The translations under genes were made by a program, and so were the position numbers. 64,000 bases of DNA from Myrica gale (lineage: Eukaryota > Streptophyta > Magnoliopsida > Fagales > Myricaceae): contig OZ005610.1 of assembly GCA_963930655.1 (NCBI GenBank), positions 67,001-131,000 of the forward strand, given 5' to 3'. This document shows positions 21,936 through 34,399 of the stretch, piece by piece (position 1 is the stretch's first letter; the number at the start of each line of letters is the position of its first letter). A model generated the notes under the pieces. That model searched no databases. It was not told the DNA's origin and saw only the letters and a list, made by a program, of their open reading frames with translations.

Positions 21936-22679
21936 CAGGAACAAAAGACCCGCTTCTTTTTTCATTCCTTTCTACGTGTCTTCTTTGTATGGTGGGCAGT
22001 AAATGCAACCTTACCATATCTTACCTACTCATCTAGGTGGGGCTTTATCATTGGAGCCTGAGATACGTGAGGTGCGGAGGTTTAAATGATTTGTTGGGTG
22101 GCTTTACGTGATTGGTTTAAACTTTATGGCATAGACTCTTAGTTTACGGTAATAGGTTGGCCAAAGGGGATGTACGCATGAATGTTCTAATCTTCTCTAT
22201 GCGACACAGAGAATAAAACAGAAAGAATAAGAGCGTTAAAAAAGAGAAAGTGAGATAACGACATAGAGAGGGAGAACTTCCAGAGAGGGAAAGCGACGTA
22301 AAATCTGGGGAGCTAAGTGATTGACTGAGGGATAAGAGGAGGAAAATCTTAAGGTAAAGGGGAAAGTCATGTGACTCGGCCTGTCTCTTTTAGTCTTTTT
22401 CTTTCCTTTTCTAACCTCTGCTTTGTTTGATTAGGTGTTATTTCATCTACCAACAAGTTGTACTCAACGCCTAGGTAAGGGATCTAGATGTTTTATACGA
22501 GTGTAGAGTAGTTTTGAATATATATATATACTCAGTCATGGATAAAGAAAGAAAGCATGTTTTTATTCTTGTATAACAACGATTTGGACGTACTGTGTTG
22601 GGTGAAAGATGGAAGTACGTAGGTTCTGCAACTGTTGTGTGTTGTTGATAAAAACAATAGTTTATTTTACAAGAGTTGG

Positions 22680-23060
22680 TCTGAAAGCTCAGGAAATGCC
22701 CGAGCCAGTTTTTCTAGAAAAAAATGCCCGGGCTGTTATTTGTTTTTTTAAGGCCTGAAATTTCTCTTGTTGTATATTAAAAAGCCCGAAGATGTTTTAT
22801 TTAAATAGGGAAGTCTATGATAAAAAGACCCGGGTAGAGACCTTTCATTTGAAGGCCCGGATGGCTCAAACCTCTTTAGCCGAGAAGTTCCTTTTTAAAA
22901 ACTTGTATGTTGCAGTTTACAAAAGAGCCCAGGCAGGGATTTTACAAAATACCCGGAGTGTATGCAAAAGACCCAGGGTGTCTGTTTATTTTAAGGACCC
23001 GATATTTCTTTATAAAACGCTCGGGGTGTTGTGTTTCTAGGTCCAGGATGTGTTTTCTGG
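22680..23060. repeat. Degenerate interspersed repeat with CCCGGG cores inside the LTR
   Basis: A loose motif, A-rich then GACCCGGGTGT then T-rich, recurs about every 28-40 bp, for example at 22720, 22785, 22827, 22853, 22931, 22952, 22970, 22997 and 23023. Copies vary at several positions. It appears to be an old tandem array in the LTR. Confidence 0.55.
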
Positions 23061-24551
23061 TTTGGTGACAAACTGTCCATTCTATTTCCATCCAACCTGC
23101 CCGGGAAATGCTTACAAAATGCTCTGAAAGTTTATTTTAGTTCTTTTAATGGGATTAAATAAATAAGAAAAAAAACTTTGTATAAGTTGTTGAACTTGCT
23201 CATTATTTCTATTGTGACAAAGTTGCCTTATATATATGACAGTTGAAATCCATGTAATGTCTTTATTTTATTGGCATATTCAGATTATGTGGTATATGAT
23301 GTCATGAAAGCATATGAGACATCTTCATGTCATGGGAATGAGGAATCTAATAATGAAACGATCGAAATGACCGAAATGAAACCCATACCCAGAGGTGGTC
23401 CTATGAACGGGTGACGGTACCGATCACAGTGGGATTGTGCAAGCCACCACTGTAAGGAGTGGGCGGTATCCCTGGCGTGACACAATATACGCTTGACCGG
23501 ATCCTGGTGCAAGGAGCACAGGACAATCCCATAGAAGGGGAGGGGACGCACAACCCTGCTCTGGGGGATAGAACAGAGTAACGAAAGGACATCTCTATCG
23601 ACCTCTATCGAACCAGAAGTATTGCATAAAGAAAGTAAAACGAATGGGAACCAATACATCTTCATTGCATTGCATGCAACACATAGTGCTATACTGTTAA
23701 TAGTTATAAATGCTTCATGCTTATGATTACCTTCTTATATATATATATAACATGTCCCTTTCCCCCTTTTACTGAGTCTGTAGGACTCACCCCTTTATCT
23801 ATTTAATTATCTTTGTATGTACTATGGTTGCGGACCCTGGATATAGCAGATGTTGACCTTTATGAGTGAAGAGTACCTGGATGTTGACCCATACATTCTA
23901 GTGATTACGGTGTGGACGTATGTTACACATTCATATGAAGTTTTTGTGGAATGTGAGTCCCAGTGGTACTATAAGGAAACTCCAGAATTTTCTGTTGTGG
24001 AGCTAGTTGAGGACGTTCCTATTTCACCATCGTTGCCGCTAGAAGATATCGGTGAAAATGTAATAATTGACCTGACCTCTGACACTGAGTCTAGGGTTGA
24101 CTAAAGATTCAGTCGTCATCTTTTTGGGTTCCTGTGATAGTTGTACAGCTGTTGGGATTTGTGGTGGTAGTATGGAAGCAGTAGACAGCTTCCACTTTTA
24201 TTGTACTTATTTTCTTTTACTACTGTTTTCCTTTAGACGGATGTTTTGTGAACTGTAACTCCTACCTCCTGTTTATATTGTACATTCTTTTACTTCGTGT
24301 TTAACTGCTATGTATGATATGTTATATTGTTATTATTCAAGCTATAATTTCTACCTTCTAAAACGGATATATATATCTATATTGCATTTGTTATCCAATA
24401 AAATTTTAAAAGTTTCCGCTAAGCTTTTTCAACGTCAAAACTCATAGGATCTTTCGTGCCGTAATCCTCGTTTGTGTGCATACCATCGCTATAGGTGAGC
24501 CTAGGGGGTAAGTACGGGCACGGGGCGTGACAATCACCGAACAGCCTCTAA

Positions 24552-25147
24552 GTTTAGTTCAAACAACCAGAGATGCAGCTGAAGAATTCGACAATGAATC
24601 TTAATTCAAACAAACAAGCATTTTACGAAAAAGTCGTGCACGAGGAGAGAGAAGAAAAACAAAAAGGGAGATATGCTGCAGAATGGCAAGCTGGTATGCG
24701 CTCAAGCGCCAGGAGAGAGTCGTGTCTTCAACAACAGAGGATGAATCAGACTTTGAACCGCCTGTTGGTAGTATCCAAATATCGCTGAATGTCTAATCAG
24801 TTTCTATGGAAAACTCCATGGCAGAACATACAGCGATGTGGACTTGAGTAAATAATCCATGTCATCGAAAGCATTCCATGTAGGAGAAGTTCCATTTTCT
24901 AGAATACAGGATTAGTAGAAATGCTTCTCTAAGCCATGTGAACTTTGAGCACGTGTTATCTCTGCAACAACAAAAAAAGAAACCGAAATGGGAACAAGAG
25001 AAAAGAAAAGAACATAAGTATACATAAGTAATGCTAACACCAACTGATGCGGAATACACCTAATTTAAACAAAAAACTCAGATCAACCAAAAATTTACAC
25101 GGGCACTGACCTTAAAATGGTGGGAAATCCCCTGAGGCCTGAAGTAT
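24552..25147. other. Spacer between the duplicated cluster and ROS3-like gene
   Basis: The 3' flank of the ROS3-like gene lies here on the minus strand. A stretch at 24675-24790 reads in one + frame as ALKRQERVVSSTTEDESDFE and has coding-like composition, but has no start, no splice partner and no family I recognise. It may be a gene fragment. Confidence 0.4.
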
Positions 25148-28100
25148 TTAATTCTCACTACCTTTTCTCTTGAGTGATCCACTTAAAGCAGCCTTAGCTT
25201 TTGCCCACTCTTTCAGCGAAGTTGCACTTCTCTTAAAAGAACAACTTTCACCTATACTGATAGTCTCAGCAGACATTTGCTTCGATGCTGAATCATGTTT
25301 CTTCTCAAGTATTAGACCGAGAGCCTCATTATATCCCACATCGGTCTGTTCATTCTTCTCTGTGCTCCTAAGGTGACTGCCATCCTTTCTGATCTCCAAC
25401 ACAACAGAACCATCTCCAGCAGATTTACCATCATAATGTGTCCCCCGATCTCTATCAGTGCAATCAACAGTGGCCACACTGTTGGGCTGTATACTAGCTT
25501 GCTTTTCGTAAGAATGACTGGGCAGAATTTGCGCAATGCTGAACAAGCTATTCTTACTCTCGCCAACCAATTGTGTCCACGAGGACTTCTGGAGCCATGA
25601 AGCACCTCTGCCGGATTTAGTTGAAGGGGTACTAGGTTGGGCAGGCTGAGCTTCCACAAGCTTCTCTTTATTTGTTTCAACCGACTCGCTTTCTAAGTGA
25701 TCTCCATGGCTTAGTACGTTCTTGTTTTTGTTGACACCAGAGTCGGGCACAACTAAACAATCAGATTTTGCTTGCTCTTCCTCGTTAGAACCAATGCCTG
25801 GCAATATATGGGAGATGCTGAATGTAGTGTTGCCTCTATCACGAACAAGTTCTCTCCAAGAAGAGTTTTGAGACAATGGTGCAATTGTTGCTGACTGTTG
25901 GATACCAGATTCAGGTTCAGCCGGAGCTCCCAAGGGTATTGCCAGGTCATCTGAAGTTTTTTTCAACTTCACCTTGCCTCTAGCCCTAGGGGTAGTAGAC
26001 AAAGGTCCATTTTCATCACTTCCTTGATTGAGAAGTGGTTTCCTCTTTTTGTTAGGAGACCCAGCTTTTTTTTTAAGCATTTCGAGCGTGTTCTGATTTT
26101 GCCCATATGTAGAGGTTTGTGTTTCTTTGAATCCTGATTCCTAGGAGTCCAATAAAGAGAGAAATTTAGTCCACAGAGTACAGAGATGTAGAAGGGAAAA
26201 AAAATTCCAAAGGGATGGATGGATGGATAATGAATGAGAAGGAAATGTCGGGCATCTCTAATTTCTGTGAGTAAGAGGGAAGAAATAGCCCTACCAATTG
26301 ACCAGAAACTCTTTTCTATACCTGGCTGCCCATTGAAGGCATTGTGTGGTTTCTTCCCATTCTATGATTTCTCCTTGTCACAGCATTAATTATGAGGTTA
26401 TCTTCATCCGATGCAGAATCTGCTTCGGTCTCGTCAAATTGCAATTCATGACCAGATTTGACAGAATTTTCTCTTTCCTGGGGCAGTCCATTTCCGCTGT
26501 GTGCAGCATTTGATACCTTTTCCCTTTCCAAGAGCTTGTTCATCACTGAATTCATTACATTTAGTTCTTCCTCATTAATCCCCCCACTTTGTGTTTCCAG
26601 ATCATAAGTTTGCTTTTCTTTTGCAGTGTGATGACAAATGGAATGCTCTTCACAATCACAGAAATTAATAGGAAGAGTAGGAATTTCAACACGTTGGAAA
26701 CTGTATTTGTGTTTGCCAGTTCCACTTAAGGGCACTAGTTTGACCTGCACAACAAAATCATTCGTAAACATTCTAAAGCACAGTTTCAAGAAAGTGACTG
26801 AAATGCTTGATCCAAGTTGTTGTGAGGCAGTGATGGTGAGTGCTGACAGTACATAGAAACATAAAGGTTAGATATAGGCTGAGTATCAATGAGGCACATT
26901 AAAGATTGTGCAAAATGAGAGTTGAAACATATCTCAAAAAAGAGAGCACCTTCAAGGTCCCTATAACTTGCCTTTCTTAAGTTGGGAAAGTAGATCCGAA
27001 GTTTCTCTTTTTCTGCATTGATGACTTTCTTGAGCTTGTTGGAGGAGACCATGTCTTCCTCTGCATTAGAACTATCACTGGGCGCCCTACTTGCAAGTTG
27101 ACCTCCTTCTGTCCACTCTCGTTTCAAACGATCAAGATAATGTTCTCTAGCCTTCTCAAGCCTCAACCTTCCTCCCTTCCAGACACAGCCATTATACTGT
27201 GTAGTTACATAGCAGAAGATGAATGGAGCGCAATAATATCCGGCACATATTGAAAAATTCAGAGAAAAAAAAGTTGACGCTTCTCATGATGCACCCACAC
27301 AAGATTAAACCTATGAACCCACCCTTTCTCTCTTTTACTTTATAGGGGGAGGAGACGCCATTTGGTCCTGAGATCATTGGCAATAAAGGGAAAAAGAAAC
27401 CAACCCGAGAGCTTATAATTGTAAAAGGGTACGCAGTAGAAATACTTAGAGGTTCGCAAACTGTTTTCCCCAAGTTAAATCAGAATGAGCACATACGTAT
27501 GGCATGGAAACATAATACATCACAAGTAACTGAAACACAACCCCATTCATCATTCTATGTAGAAAGCGCTCTACCACCACTGGAAATTTACCATGGTCGG
27601 TCATGGAGGTATTTACTGCTGTCGCTACCGCGTAGCACATTGTGCTTAAATCTTCAACAAAAAGAGGTATTGAAAATCCACAACAAGGAGCATTATGGGG
27701 ATGGTGGCAAGTTAAATTTTTCAGTTTTTCTCTGGTTCTTTTAGCCATAAAGTATCTTCAACTTGGGAAATTTTTTTCTGGTTCACCCACCGAGTAACAT
27801 GTCACTAGTTAAAGCACGTCACTGACAACTATAAAAGTTCTACAAACTTCACAGCCTTTTCTAAGAAAGCAGTTGAAACATCCTGCTTGTGCTTTCCTTT
27901 CCCTTTAAATCATTTGAGCTATCCTTTGGAAATACAAGATTAACCTTAACAAGGCCCTACTAGAGATATTAGAAACCAAGCCTCGAAACTCATAGTGCTT
28001 AATGCAAAAGATTCCTTTATGACCATCATTAAGGCCTTAATGTAGCATGTGTAGAGCAGATTCATGTATGAGGCTCACTTTAATGAGGCCCTAGCTATGG

Positions 28101-28615
28101 CTATGCAATATGATTTCAGAGACCTCCAACAATCCAGTAAAGTATTAGTATCAAAGAAAAGGATAATCTTTGTCAGAAGCAAGAGTTAGAAGATACGACC
28201 TAGTAAAGAATCGGAATCGGAAATAACATGTAAAGGGGGGAAAAGAACCATCTTCAAATGGGTATAAACTCAGTCATGCTATTCTAGTAGTATCAAAGAA
28301 AGAAGTGGTCTTTGGCATAGAAAGAGAATCAGGAAACACGATATCCCCATCAAAGAAATAAAATCCAAGAAATATGCAAAGACGAAGGGGAGAGTAAAGA
28401 AGAAATAATACGGTGCTGAAGAGCTTGGAAACGGAGTTAAGGGAAGAGGGGCAGAAGTCGACGTATGCAAAGCTGCGACCTTTGGTCCTCAAAATGTCCA
28501 CTCCCTCTGCCACTCCCAAAGGCCCGAACATCCTACGCAGATCATCGTCCGTCACACTTTCTCCCAATCCTCCCACAAATATCCTCATCGTAGTCGCTTC
28601 TCTACCTTCTTCCAT
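25148..28615 (-). CDS. ROS3: ROS3-like RRM protein (REPRESSOR OF SILENCING 3)
   Basis: Four exons on the minus strand: 28615-28412, 27196-26972, 26744-26322 and 26140-25148, all in phase 0, giving 614 aa. The RRM lies at about residues 9-85, with RNP2 IFVGGL and RNP1 KGRSFAYVDF; the RRM continues in exon 2 with YNGCVWKGGRLRLEKAREHY. Exon 3 has the family block LVPLSGTGKHKYSFQRVEIP and a CDCEEHS cysteine cluster. The acidic/Ser-rich C-terminus ends SLKEWAKAKAALSGSLKRKG. In Arabidopsis ROS3 binds small RNAs and helps ROS1-type demethylation in the nucleus. Intron 2 starts AAG|GCAAGT, a GC-AG intron. The ATG at 28615 was taken; codons upstream are open but have no earlier ATG. Family identity is by recall of domain order and sequence, and fairly secure. 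Confidence 0.87.
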
Positions 28616-29885
28616 TCTATAGTCTATGACGGAGGTTTGTGTCAACTCAAATAGGGTTTAAGCTAATTCCTTCTTTCCTCCCCGTGAGTCACCAAGACGA
28701 GCCCTTCGTTGGAACGAAAGAATGAAAGATTCTAAATGGAAGATCTAACCTAGCAATTTATTTTTCTAAGCACTCAACCATATCATTTTGATTGGGTAGT
28801 AAAAAATAGAGAATTGGGCTTCATATTGGGGCAAGAAGTGATGCAGGCTTTTTGGCAATGCCTTTTCTTTTTTAATCAATTTTCGGGTCTCCAAAGGGTT
28901 TGAAATAGTCTTCTAATTGTGAATATTAATAACTATTTATATGCCTGGAGCTGATCCAAAAATTCTATCTTGGCTTATATTAGAAGCTAATTTCAGTGAG
29001 GAAGGAGCGTCCAGGGAATTGGTTTGGGGACAACTGGCAAATGAAGCACTGGTGAGTCGGTGACAGATAACGGCCGTTAAAACTTGAAAGGTAACGTCTG
29101 CGGAATTCGTTTCTGAGACTGCAGATAACGACGTGACATCACCGTCAATGAAGCTGCATGTAACATTTTAAAATGGCACCCCGCACTGCCGCACGCACAC
29201 ATACTTCTTGTTTCTTTGTTTTTGTTTGTTTTTATTTTTATTTTTGTAAGCAAAGCACTCGTATATTTTATACAGTACTTTCAGTAGTATGAATTAAAAT
29301 TTTGATAAAATTGTGAATATTTAATTAATGTTAAAGTTGTATTGATATAAATATAAAAGTTGTTAAAAAAATTTGTGTGTATATAAGAGATAATAAAGTG
29401 GTGTACACGTGTGTCGTAGGTAAGATGAAAAAAAAAAACTAACCGAACATGCCCTGAATCGAACTTTAAAGAAGCAAGGCACGCTGTGCACTCACTGCAC
29501 TGGCACATTTCTTTACCCGGAAAAGCACCAACACATTTACTTCACCACCTTCTCTCCAAAACTCGAATAATTCATTTTTTTTCTTTATTTTTTTTCAATT
29601 ATTTGCTTTCAAGAATCTCTCTTAAAGCCTGGGATTTGAGTAGCTTTCTTTGAGCTGTAAAACCAGATTCTAGGCGCCTTTCCATTATTCCTTTTGAGCT
29701 GAGCTTCAGTTCCCCCTGGTTTTGTTGTGGAGTTATTTGCTGTAAGCTGCATCTGGAGTGAAATCCCTTTGCTCCGTCCGCGTTATTGTTAGTTTTACCC
29801 GTGAACTCGAGCTATATTTATCTTCAAAATCCTTATCGTCTGCTGCGTTTTTCATAGAAGCTCGCTAGCAGATTTGAGCGATATC
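28616..29885. promoter_or_regulatory. Divergent intergenic region between ROS3-like and GH17 genes
   Basis: The two genes are transcribed away from each other across about 1.27 kb. The right half, from about 29500, is CT-rich and looks like the 5' leader of the GH17 gene. No further gene is seen. ATA-rich tracts occur at 29260-29400. Confidence 0.5.
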
Positions 29886-32800
29886 ATGGGGTGGTTTTCG
29901 TTGGCTATCGGTTTGGTTTCACTGTGTTCAATGGTGTGCAAGGGGAGTTGCATTGGCGCCAACTGGGGCACACAGGCCAGCCACCCTCTGCCTCCAGATA
30001 CAGTAGTGAGGCTGCTGAGGGAAAATGGGTTTCAAAAGGTTAAGCTTTTCGATGCGGATTACGGGGCATTGAGAGCTCTGGGTACATCCCGGATTGAGGT
30101 AATGGTGGGCATTCCTAATGATATGCTCCAGTCTCTGGCCAGCAGCCTGAAGGCTGCTGAGAAATGGGTTGCCAAAAATGTCTCCACACATATCAGCGCC
30201 AATAATGTTAACATCAGGTGAGCTTCCTTCACTTCCGCCCTTTTCCTACTGCTAATTTCTTCTGCCAATGATGTCAACGTCAGTTACTTCCTTTTGCATT
30301 CTTGATTGAAGCTGGTTGAAAAGTGAACTCACCCACTTCCAGATTCATGTCTCGGGTAGTAAATCTCTTGTTTGTGTCATTTTGGTGAATTTGTGGCTTT
30401 TGCTAGTGGTTGTTAGTAACTTAGTATGGTGATGGTTGTTCTGAGAAATAAATTGTTAGAACAAGTGGATCATATTATTGTAAGAAGTATGCAGACTTCT
30501 ATTGCATTCTTAGAATAGAGGCCAAGTTGTCCATGGGACCTAATTAATTGTTTGGTTGTCTGGGGACGTAGCCTTGCAGAATGCAGATGATACCGAGTAC
30601 GTCGGAAATTTTCAGTTTTTTGCATGATTGGAGTTTCGGTATAAATATGTAATGTTGTAACCCAAACTTTTCATATAGTGAAAATAATTCTGCTGCACTC
30701 TGTTGTGAACGCAGGCACACTGTCAAACTTCATAAATCCTGTAGGTGAATTTCCTCTTTCTCCTACTCTATTTCTTCCTAATCACCATCGTTACATAAAT
30801 CAGCTAATGGCTCTGTGTAAACCAGTATTGGTATAATTAGCTATGGTAGGGAGGATAAGGCAGCATTGCTATTGTTAATTGGCAAGGCAAATATCCATGA
30901 GATGTTGGATAATCAGTGTTTGGTTGGCTGCTAGTATTTCATTGAACTTTCCATAGCTTGCTATTTTCAGACTCTCTGGTTGTTCTGTTCGCAAATTTTT
31001 TTGTTTGTGTTCTTTGATTACATATAATTATGGCATGTGACTTTCTTTCCAATTTGAATTACTCAGGCCTTGTCACATCCGTAGCTTCACCTTTCATTTG
31101 CAAGGTTACCTTGTCATGATGTCACTGTTTTGTATCATCAGGAGGTCAATCTCCATACAGTTGGTATTTAGGGGCTCTCTCTATACATATATTTGATGTC
31201 TAAGAATGTCAGAACCCAGAAGATGCTGCTGCTTTGTCTTTGCAACGTGGCACTGCATTTGTGTTCTTACTTCTCTATAATTATATAAATTGAGGTTGAC
31301 CAGGTTTCTTTGAGGCTTGGTTTTATCAGAAAACAAGTCTGAGATTTGTTGGGTCTCTTGACCAGTAGGAGCTGTAATTCTTGTCTTTCCCACTTTTTCG
31401 TTTTTAGATAAATTTATCCTACCACCTCTATGCACCTGCACAGATACGTTCTTGAACCCCTTCTGACAAAGACTGTGGACTAGATTTAGTTCATATATTA
31501 ACAAAATTTTCTCTTTCCTTGTTTCTACTTCAACGTAGGATATTTTATATGTGAAGTTTTATTTTTAGTGAAGGGTAAGATGCTGTAAGATTCAAAATCT
31601 CTCTCTTTCTCTTGAATCATTTTGTACACATTTGGAAACTAAAACCCATATGCTTGATAAACCAGTCCTCGTTACGATTTCCTTAGAAGGTCAAAGACAC
31701 AACAATATGTATCAGTTGACTCCACCCATCAAAACATCACCCTCTAGGCCACAACCATTTGCTGACTTGCAGCACATAAAACAGAATGCTAATAGCTGAG
31801 TATGTCCATGTCAAATCTGCATTACTTGCTTGCTGGGAAAAGATTTTTTAAGAATAACATTGGAATTATATTCATACTTGGGCCATAGTTTTGTATGAAG
31901 TGAGAGACTACTGTAGCTTTGTGTGAAATCGTGGCTTTGTTGACATACCATACTTTTCTTAGTTCATTTCTTCCAGAGGCCCCGTTTAGTGGTTGTAACT
32001 GTCTTGATATGTGATTTGATCAAAGTTCTGATGTTCTAGTGAGAAGTTATTACCAAATTCAACCGAATTGGTATGCTTTGGATTTGGCATGTCTCTTGAT
32101 AGGAAGAATATGAAGCTCAGAATTATGAGAGTATTTAATATTCCCCAAAAAAAGCTCAGAATTTGTCTCTGTTCTATTTCCTTACCAATGACCTAAGAAC
32201 TTATAGTTTTACTTCGTGGAAAAAAGATACTTCTTTTATTTCAGGGGATTTAATCCAATTCTTTTATTTATAGAGAAGTGGAGCCACTTGATCTTCGGGC
32301 ATTTCTGATATAACTGCGTTAATCTATTTTCTTCTTCCTGCTTAGTCTCTTTCTTTTCTCTTGCATCAAAACATTTGTTCGTGCTTGATTGGTTTTCCTA
32401 GTGTAAGAATGGCGACTGCTCGGAGGCTCTTCATACGCCGGAGTTCACGCCGGAGTTTACGCCCGGAGGCATGTTTGTGGGTCAGGTCTCGGCTGGGCTG
32501 ACAACTGGTGACCCGGATGCCTTAGATGGTTCATCGGGGGCTCTGGTTGTGAACGCAGGAGGGGCTGGCCATGATGGGTTTGCTGGGTTGGCTGGGCCTA
32601 TCTCGGGTGGGCTGAAAATTAGCATTGTGGGGGAATGTGTGAACACTCGTGGGTCAGGTGGGCAGGAGGAGGGGGAGTGTTCTCCTGAACCAGTTCTAGC
32701 GGTCCCTTCTCATGCTGTTTCTGTCCCTAGTAAAGTTTTCGAGGGTGATTCTCCGGCGTGGGTTTTGGATACAGTTTCCTCTGTGGGTAATATGGTTGGG

Positions 32801-34399
32801 CTGTCGTGTGGTGGTCAAGAGGACAAACTGAGAGATCTTTTTGCAGCGTTGGAACGGGATCGGGTGCAGCCTTGTTCGAAACAGTCTCGGAAATCAAAGG
32901 GGAAGATGATCAGAGAGTTGCAGGGATTGAAGTCGTCAGTTAACTATGATGGGTCTTCCTCGATAGTTCGGAAGACTTAGAGCCTTGGGTTGGTCTGATA
33001 GGGGGATCGTTTGGGTGGGATCTTGTTGGGGGTGCTTTTGTTGTGGGAGTTTCTTGTTGGGCGGGATCTTGTTGGCGTGTGGGTGGGAGTTTCTTGTTGG
33101 GCTTTTGTTTTTCTTTTTTCTTGTGTGTCTGTGTTTGGGTGGGATCCCCGGTACATTCTCTTGTACTGGTGATTCCGTTGCTCTTTGTTTTTTGTTTTTA
33201 ATAAAACTGACTTACTTATCAAAAAAAAAAAAAGAATGTGCCAACATCTTTCCGTCTCACCGACATTGACATGAATGTACAGGTATGTTGCAGTTGGAAA
33301 TGAACCATTCTTGCAAACATACAATGGAAGCTTCCTCAAAACAACTTTCCCTGCCCTGCAGAATGTCCAATCTGCCCTGATAAAAGCTGGTCTTAGCAGC
33401 CAAGTAAAGGTGACAATCCCCCTTAATGCAGATATGTATGAGAGCTCAACAGGGCTTCCTTCCGGTGGTGACTTCCGAGCTGACATCCATGACCTAATGC
33501 TTGCAATTGTCAAGTTCTTGAGTGACAATGGTGCCCCCTTCACTGTGAACATCTACCCCTTTATAAGCCTCTACACTAACTCCAACTTCCCTGTTGAATA
33601 TGCCTTCTTTGATGACAATGCAACCCCTCTAAATGACGGTGGGACATCCTATTACAATATGTTTGATGCAAACTATGACACTCTTGTGTGGGCCCTACAA
33701 AAGAATGGGTATGGAAACTTGCCCATCATAGTTGGAGAGATTGGGTGGCCAACTGACGGTGATCGGAATGCTAACCTAATGTATGCGCAGAGGTTTAACC
33801 AGGGTTTCATGTCCCATATATCAGGTGGAAAAGGGACTCCAATGAGACCTGTACCAGTTGACGCATATTTGTTTAGTTTGATTGATGAGGATTCTAAGAG
33901 TATTGCTCCGGGAAATTTTGAACGCCACTGGGGGATATTTACTTATGATGGTTTACCAAAATACCAACTTAACCTCGGTACCACAAATTCAGGATCGTCC
34001 TTGGTTCCAGCACGCAATGTGCACTACTTGGATCGAAAGTGGTGTGTGATGAAGCCATCAGCTAACCTTGATGACCCGCAAGTGGCACCAAGCGTGAGCT
34101 ATGCATGTGGACTTGCTGATTGCACAAGCCTTGGTTATGGGACATCTTGTGGAAATCTGGATGCTCGGGGGAACATTTCTTATGCTTTAAACAGTTACTA
34201 CCAGAGGAATAACCAACTTGATGGAGCCTGCAAGTTTCCAAACCTTTCAATGGTCACTAAAACAGATCCAACTGTTGGAAATTGCAGATTTGAGGTAATG
34301 ATCGAGCCATATTATGGAGCTGCAGAAAGGACAGTTGGGTGTCTCCAAATGTCACTGATGTTAGTTTGTCTTTTTTCCATTTTGCTAACCCTTATGTGA
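29886..34399 (+). CDS. Glucan endo-1,3-beta-glucosidase (GH17 with X8 domain, GPI-anchored)
   Basis: Two exons, 29886-30217 and 33283-34399, 482 aa. Signal peptide at residues 1-22. GH17 domain from about 23 to 345: VGNEPF carries the acid/base Glu118 and GEIGWP the nucleophile Glu263. A carbohydrate-binding X8 (CBM43) domain follows (about 363-450), with [36 protein letters not shown] and CKFPNLS, where the paired cysteines sit. The tail ends in a hydrophobic GPI-anchor signal. It would cleave or remodel callose at the cell surface or plasmodesmata. Length and domain order are typical of the At4g31140/At5g58090 type. The ATG at 29886 was chosen because it begins the signal peptide. The 3.07-kb intron contains a LINE-derived insertion ending about 48 bp before the acceptor. 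Confidence 0.93.
32409..33234 (+). mobile_element. Non-autonomous LINE derivative, copy 1 (5'-truncated)
   Basis: Matches the second half of the element at 58469-59742 almost base for base. It carries a 169-codon reading frame with [15 protein letters not shown] and [20 protein letters not shown], similar to the C-terminus of plant L1 ORF1. A G/T-rich 3' untranslated region and a poly-A tail (33221-33234) follow. ORF2 is absent. A 6-7 bp AAGAAT(G) repeat at each end may be the target duplication. It lies in the sense direction in the GH17 intron. Confidence 0.82.

Larger units (their letters stand above)
21613..24532. mobile_element. Solo LTR (2.92 kb), probably Ty3/gypsy
   Basis: It begins TGTAATACCC, ends GGGGCGTGACA, and is flanked by the 5-bp duplication ATCAC (21608-21612 and 24533-24537). 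TG...CA ends with a 5-bp target duplication define an LTR. TGTAAYACCC starts are common in plant Ty3/gypsy LTRs. No internal coding region or second LTR is present, so unequal recombination has removed the body. A TATA-like run (23737-23750) followed by ACTGAGTCTGTAGGACTCACC may be its promoter and start of R. The reading frames inside (for example 23850-24104) show no known domain. Confidence 0.85.
21427..24548. mobile_element. Tourist-like MITE split by a solo LTR
   Basis: The outer parts (21427-21612 and 24538-24548) join to an AT-rich element of about 197 bp. Its ends are GGGCTTATTCGG and, reversed, GAGGCTGTTCGG, flanked by TAA at 21424-21426 and 24549-24551. The inner part is the LTR below. 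The right arm is only 11 bp, so this call rests on the termini and the TAA duplication. Confidence 0.6.

Noticed and set aside
23330-23665. 111-codon reading frame on the minus strand
   Set aside because: It lies wholly inside the solo LTR and has no known domain.
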